A DNA stretch of 11,559 nt from CAZVEV01 sp964625865 (GTDB lineage Bacteria > Planctomycetota > Phycisphaerae > SM23-33): the NCBI GenBank assembly GCA_964625865.1, contig CAZVEV010000194.1, positions 1-11,559 of the forward strand, in the 5' to 3' direction. The notes beneath the pieces were generated by a model. The model was not told the DNA's origin. It did no database searches and saw only the letters and a list, made by a program, of their open reading frames with translations. Each line of letters starts with the position of its first letter. Within the stretch, counting starts at the first letter, position 1. The position numbers and the translations under genes were made by a program. Shown here piece by piece: positions 6,340 to 11,559 of this stretch.

Positions 6340-8367
6340 ATGATGAAACGGACACTGGTGATGATGATGGTAGTGGCGATGGTGGGACCTCTCGCGGCGC
6401 TGGCGGCGCCGCCCGTGCTGGGTGAGGGCAAGGGCTCGGTCACGTTGACGTGGGACGAGTTCGTGAAGATCACGGGGTACGACCCGGCCAAGAAGGGCGC
6501 GCAGGTGATCACCGTGCCCTGGAAGGAGATCGAGCAGATGCTCGACGTGAAGATCGCCGGCCCGCAGGTCAAGGGCGCCACCGTCGACCTGCCGTGGAAG
6601 GACTTCGAGGCCCTGCTCCGGTGGTCCATCGAGCGCAAGAAGCCCAAGGAAACGCCCCCGCCGACGGACTACATCGTCACGTCGAGCACGTACACGGGCA
6701 TGCTGGGCGAGAAGTCCGCCGAGATCACCCTGGCGATGAAGATCGCGATCCTCCGCAAGGACGGGTGGAAGCGGATCCCCGTCCTGCCGGGCACGGTGGC
6801 GCTGAAGGACAGCACGGTGCCCGAGGGCCTGCACGTCAACACCACCGGCGGGGCGTACGAGATCCTGACCGAAAAGAGCGGCACGTTTGACGTCTCGTTC
6901 ACGTTCGCTGTCGCCGTGACCCGCAGCGGGGGCGTCAACAGCCTGTCGATGTCCCGCGTGGCGGGCGGGCCGAGCGTTGTCCAACTGACGGTGGGGGGCA
7001 AGGACGTGGACGTGAAGGTCACCGGCGCCCAGTCGATCACGGCCAAGGGACAGGACGACAAGACCGTCGTCGCCGCCGCGCTGGCGCCGAGCAAGACGCT
7101 GTCGGTCACGTGGGAGCGAGCGATCCCGAAGGCGCCGGCCGCCCCGACCAAGCTGTACGCCGAGACGCGTACGCTGGTGGCGGTGGCCGACGGGCTCCTG
7201 CTGTGCCAGGAGAACGTCAACTACAACATCCTGCACTCGCCCGTGCGCGAGTTGAAGCTGACCGTCCCGGCCGGCGCGAGCGTGCTGACGGTGACCGGCT
7301 CGAACGTGCAGGACTGGCGCGTGAGCAAGACGGGCGAGCTTGCGGTGGTGCTCTCCCGCGAGACGGTGGGCTACTTCAACCTGCGGATCGCCTACGAGCA
7401 GGTCATCAAGGACGCCCCGGCCGTGCCGGTCATCCGCACCGTCGGCGCCGAGCGCGAGCGCGGCTTCGTCGGCGTGGTGGCGCTGGCGAACGTGGAACTG
7501 GCCTCGGGCAAGATCGCCGGCGCGCGGGAGGTCGACGTGCGACAGCTCCCCGCCGACATCGCGGCGATGACGAGCCAGCCGGTGCTGCTGGCGTATCGTT
7601 ACGTGGGGGCGGACTTCACCCTGCCCCTGGCGATCAAGAAGCACGGGGAAGTGGCCGTCCTGGTCACCATCGCCGACAACGCGCTGTACACGATCATGCA
7701 GTTGAATGACGGGCGTCGCATGACGAAGGTGGTCCTGTCCGTGCGGAACAACCGCAACCAGTTCCTGCGAATCAAGATGCCCGCCGGTGCGGAGATCTGG
7801 TCGGCGGCGGTCAGCGGAAGGAACGTCACGCCCGCCAAGGACGAGAAGGGCAACGTGCTGGTTCCGCTGGTTCGCAGTTCGAGCACGTCTCGCGAGTTGA
7901 CGTCGTTCCCGGTGGAGTTGGTGTACGTCGAGACCCCCGCCGCTACGGCCCCGGCCGAGGGCAAGCTGACGGTGAACCTGCCCACCCTTGGCGTGCCGGC
8001 GATGCACATAATGTGCAACTACTACCTGCCGGCAGAGGGTACCTACACGGTTCGCAGCGGGGGGCTGTTCGGCGGGAGTTCGCGGAGCGGCTTCGGGGGC
8101 GTGCTGGCCGAGGTCGAGGAATTCGCCGCCGTCGCGCCCGCCCCCGGCGTCAAGCCGATTCAGCCGAACCCGGCGCAGCAGGTCAAGCAGATGGACCAGC
8201 AGTTCAACCGCCAGGCCGTCGCCGAGGCCCGGGCGGCCGGCGCGGCGCCCATCCGCGTGAAGCTGCCCGTGAACGGCAAACTGTTCAAACTGGAGAAAAT
8301 CTTGGCCCTGCCGAGCGACACGCTGTACTTCAGCGTTCAATACAAGGGATGGAAGGTATCTAAGTAA
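6340..8367 (+). CDS. Secreted beta-rich protein, paralogue of the backbone of the preceding 1412-residue protein
   Basis: This is a 675-residue protein with a clear Sec signal peptide: MMKR, a Met/Val/Ala core, and a likely cut after LAALA near residue 22. Three short Trp-centred motifs follow at about 23-25-residue spacing: LTWDEFVKI (W38), VPWKEIEQML (W61) and LPWKDFEALL (W86). The rest appears to be beta-sandwich-like strands with no membrane segment. NRNQFLRIKMPAGAE (from about 471), VPLVRS (from 507), SFPVELVYV and a C-terminal segment KLFKLEKILALPSDTLYF match the upstream gene in the same order, so the two are paralogues. A Gly-rich segment and a Pro/Gln-rich linker (about 570-640) occupy the place where the larger protein carries its long insert. 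It ends just before two terminator-like hairpins. I do not recognise a named family. A structural or surface/periplasmic role is inferred from the signal peptide and the lack of catalytic motifs. Confidence 0.9.
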   Translation: MMKRTLVMMMVVAMVGPLAALAAPPVLGEGKGSVTLTWDEFVKITGYDPAKKGAQVITVPWKEIEQMLDVKIAGPQVKGATVDLPWKDFEALLRWSIERKKPKETPPPTDYIVTSSTYTGMLGEKSAEITLAMKIAILRKDGWKRIPVLPGTVALKDSTVPEGLHVNTTGGAYEILTEKSGTFDVSFTFAVAVTRSGGVNSLSMSRVAGGPSVVQLTVGGKDVDVKVTGAQSITAKGQDDKTVVAAALAPSKTLSVTWERAIPKAPAAPTKLYAETRTLVAVADGLLLCQENVNYNILHSPVRELKLTVPAGASVLTVTGSNVQDWRVSKTGELAVVLSRETVGYFNLRIAYEQVIKDAPAVPVIRTVGAERERGFVGVVALANVELASGKIAGAREVDVRQLPADIAAMTSQPVLLAYRYVGADFTLPLAIKKHGEVAVLVTIADNALYTIMQLNDGRRMTKVVLSVRNNRNQFLRIKMPAGAEIWSAAVSGRNVTPAKDEKGNVLVPLVRSSSTSRELTSFPVELVYVETPAATAPAEGKLTVNLPTLGVPAMHIMCNYYLPAEGTYTVRSGGLFGGSSRSGFGGVLAEVEEFAAVAPAPGVKPIQPNPAQQVKQMDQQFNRQAVAEARAAGAAPIRVKLPVNGKLFKLEKILALPSDTLYFSVQYKGWKVSK

Positions 8368-8386
8368 CGCCGGCGAAGGGCGTTTT
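8366..8386 (+). terminator. Intrinsic terminator-like hairpin at the stop codon of the 675-residue gene
   Basis: The stem aacgcc (8366-8371) pairs with ggcgtt (8379-8384) across a 7-base loop, and the structure ends in tttt (8383-8386). Its 5' arm overlaps the TAA stop at 8365-8367. The stem is short and the T-run brief, so termination may be partial. Confidence 0.5.
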
Positions 8387-8388
8387 GT

Positions 8389-8424
8389 GCGGCGCGGTGG
8401 GGCCCCTCGGGTTCCCCGCGCCGC
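8389..8424 (+). terminator. Strong GC hairpin followed by a short AT-rich tail
   Basis: gcggcgcgg (8389-8397) pairs perfectly with ccgcgccgc (8416-8424). A one-base bulge and two more G-C pairs extend the stem inward. It is followed by atttatgt. Coming directly after the hairpin at 8366-8386, it would form a two-step terminator separating the upstream pair from the lipoprotein gene. Confidence 0.5.
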
Positions 8425-8457
8425 ATTTATGTACCGGTGGCGCAAGGGCCTAATCGT

Positions 8458-8482
8458 TTGACCCGCCCCCGGACGATATAAT
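8458..8482 (+). promoter_or_regulatory. Candidate promoter for the CsgG-type lipoprotein gene
   Basis: A perfect consensus -10 hexamer, tataat, lies at 8477-8482 in an otherwise G/C-rich gap. A ttgacc sequence at 8458-8463 resembles a -35 box, but its spacing of 13 bases is too short for a normal sigma-70 site, so the -35 part is doubtful. The predicted start near 8489 would leave a leader of about 18 bases that contains the ribosome binding site. Confidence 0.45.
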
Positions 8483-8494
8483 TACGAGGGCGGT

Positions 8495-8498
8495 GGAG
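8495..8498 (+). promoter_or_regulatory. Ribosome binding site (ggag) for the lipoprotein gene
   Basis: ggag lies 8 bases before the ATG at 8507, which is good spacing. It supports that ATG as the start. The start is also supported by the signal peptide beginning immediately after it. Confidence 0.7.
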
Positions 8499-8506
8499 AC
8501 AATGCC

Positions 8507-9541
8507 ATGAAACGAACACTACTGATCGTATCGGTGCTGGTGGTGGCCCTTGGAAGCGGGTGTGCGCGGCGGCGGCCGGACCCTGCCCTGTTCGTCAAGC
8601 CGACCATCGCGGTGATGAAGTTCGAGAACCGCGCGCCGTTCCCGATGAACTGGAGCCTGGGCGAGGGCATGGCCGACATCCTCGTCGACCGCCTTGTCGA
8701 GACCAGCCGCTACCACGTGATCGAGCGTCCGGAGCTTGACGCGGTGATCAGGGAGTTGAGACTTCAGCGCAGCGGGGCGACGCGCGAAAAGACGCGGGCG
8801 GCGCTGGGGCAGATCAAGAACGTGCAGTACCTGATCAAGGGCACGGTGACGGACTTCGGCCACGTCGCCAGCGAGAAGGGCTTCTTCCGCGGCGGCTCAA
8901 CGCGGGTGTTCGGCTCGCACGCGCGGGCGGTGATGGGCATGACGTTCTACGTGGTGCACGTCGAGTCGGGCGAGATCGTGGCTTCGGATCGCCTGCAGGA
9001 GTCGGTCCACGCCAGCGAGGTCGCGGTGGCTACGCGGTACAAGGACGTGGCGATGGGGGGCAGCGTGTTCTACCAGACGCCGCTGGGCCAGGCGACCGCG
9101 GCGGTCATGGACCGCGCGGTGGGCTCGATCACCGACGCGATTGCCTCTCAGCGCTGGCGGCCGAAGGTGGCGATGGTCGATCCGCAGGGGATCGTCGTGC
9201 TCAACGGCGGGGCCAACCGTCGCATCGTGCCCGGCTGGAGCTACGAGATTCTCGAAGCCGGCGCGCCGATCATCGACCCGGACACCGGCGACCTGCTGGG
9301 GCGCCGATCGCCCAACGTGATAGGGCGCCTGCGCGTGGTCAAGGTCTCGCCGCGCTACTGCGACGCGGAAATCCTGGAAGGCGACCCGACGACGTTCAAG
9401 ATCGGCCTGACCTGCAGATACCTCCCGCCGACGCCGGCCGACGGCGAGCCGACCCCCGAGGCCCCGGGCCCGCCGGTGAGGACACCCACCTCCTCGCGCC
9501 CCAAGCCCTACAGGCCCAGCCGGCCGGGCGCAAGGCACTGA
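8507..9541 (+). CDS. CsgG-family outer-membrane lipoprotein with FlgT-C-like domain
   Basis: This is a 344-residue protein. Its N-terminus MKRTLLIVSVLVVALGSGC is a lipoprotein signal with Cys19 as the probable lipidated residue. The lipobox LGSGC is slightly unusual, having Gly at -3. Residues of about 32-215 match the CsgG/HfaB pattern: PTIAVMKFENRA, then GEGMADILVDRLVETSRYHVIERPELDAVI, YLIKGTVTDF, and a MTFYVVHVESGEIVASD strand. Known CsgG makes the curli secretion pore in the outer membrane. Many CsgG-domain relatives instead serve as assembly or periplasmic factors. Residues of about 218-308 (VAMVDPQGIVVLNGG to LTCRYLPP) resemble the FlgT C-terminal domain, and a Pro-rich tail follows. 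No curli subunit gene is visible nearby. The gene has its own candidate promoter and ribosome binding site, and it follows terminator-like hairpins. The CsgG call is fairly firm. Pore function and partners are inferred. Confidence 0.88.
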   Translation: MKRTLLIVSVLVVALGSGCARRRPDPALFVKPTIAVMKFENRAPFPMNWSLGEGMADILVDRLVETSRYHVIERPELDAVIRELRLQRSGATREKTRAALGQIKNVQYLIKGTVTDFGHVASEKGFFRGGSTRVFGSHARAVMGMTFYVVHVESGEIVASDRLQESVHASEVAVATRYKDVAMGGSVFYQTPLGQATAAVMDRAVGSITDAIASQRWRPKVAMVDPQGIVVLNGGANRRIVPGWSYEILEAGAPIIDPDTGDLLGRRSPNVIGRLRVVKVSPRYCDAEILEGDPTTFKIGLTCRYLPPTPADGEPTPEAPGPPVRTPTSSRPKPYRPSRPGARH

Positions 9542-9562
9542 CGAGCGAGGCAGGCTGCCGAC

Positions 9563-9635
9563 GTAGGGCGTGCAACTGGTTGCACGCGGGAGGCACAAAC
9601 CACTCGTTCTGCGTGCAACGAGTTGCACGCCCTAC
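9563..9635. repeat. Twin palindromes forming a nested inverted repeat (REP-doublet-like)
   Basis: Two near-identical palindromes share the arms gcgtgcaac/gttgcacgc. One is at 9568-9587 (loop tg) and the other at 9611-9630 (loop ga), 23 bases apart. In addition, gtagggcgtgcaact (9563-9577) is a perfect 15-base inverted match to agttgcacgccctac (9621-9635). The DNA or RNA can therefore fold either as two small hairpins or as one large stem-loop. It sits between the convergent stop codons at 9541 and 9667. This fits a REP doublet or a bidirectional transcription-ending structure, although no T-run is present. Confidence 0.7.
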
Positions 9636-9666
9636 CCCACGGCACCCAGGTGGAACGACTCGGGCG

Positions 9667-11559
<1,893 letters not shown>

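Noticed and set aside
5638..8445. 935-codon open frame on the - strand
   Set aside because: It is antisense to the 675-residue gene and the end of the 1412-residue gene. The product is rich in His, Arg and Gln with no domain, signal peptide or ribosome binding site, as expected of a GC-rich shadow frame.
8507..9541. Naming the lipoprotein csgG
   Set aside because: Only the domain family is supported. There are no curli subunit or csgE/csgF partners in the window and the C-terminal domain differs, so a gene symbol would be misleading.

Overview
The window is GC-rich and its third codon positions are strongly G/C. It holds five protein-coding genes: four on the + strand, then a convergent gene on the - strand. 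Several features suggest a member of the Planctomycetota, perhaps class Phycisphaerae. These are a large secreted TPR/coiled-coil protein with a secretin-like segment, a CsgG-type lipoprotein with an added C-terminal domain, and an alpha-toroid protein fused to DUF4159-like modules. The assignment is inference from protein style, since no marker gene is present. The right end is a run of 48 G, which is almost certainly a sequencing or assembly artefact at a contig end.

Left to right: (1) A beta-propeller protein with six PD40/TolB-like repeats (34-1656). Its Pro/Lys-rich N-terminal repeat is cut in frame by a TAG at 16-18, so the gene seems to have lost, or been mis-sequenced across, its true N-terminus. 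(2) A gene-free stretch of 363 bases (1657-2019). Most of its first half is a 154-base element bounded by perfect 12-base inverted repeats and packed with short hairpins, and it looks like a miniature mobile or REP-like element. (3) A 1412-residue secreted multidomain protein (2020-6258). (4) A 675-residue secreted protein (6340-8367) that appears to be a paralogue of the first and last parts of the 1412-residue protein. (5) A hairpin-rich gap with two terminator-like structures and a good -10 box. (6) A 344-residue CsgG-family lipoprotein (8507-9541). (7) A short convergent gap holding two palindromes that also form a larger nested inverted repeat. (8) On the - strand, a 5'-incomplete toroid/DUF4159-like protein (9667-11511).

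The 1412- and 675-residue genes lie 81 bases apart with no T-run terminator between them, so they are probably co-transcribed. With the CsgG-type lipoprotein downstream they could form a cell-envelope assembly. The larger protein would be the paralogous backbone carrying an insert of about 800 residues (TPR, coiled coil and a secretin-N-like segment), and the lipoprotein a possible outer-membrane partner. This joint role is a hypothesis from domain content and adjacency only. No rRNA, tRNA, CRISPR array, transposase gene or replication origin was seen.
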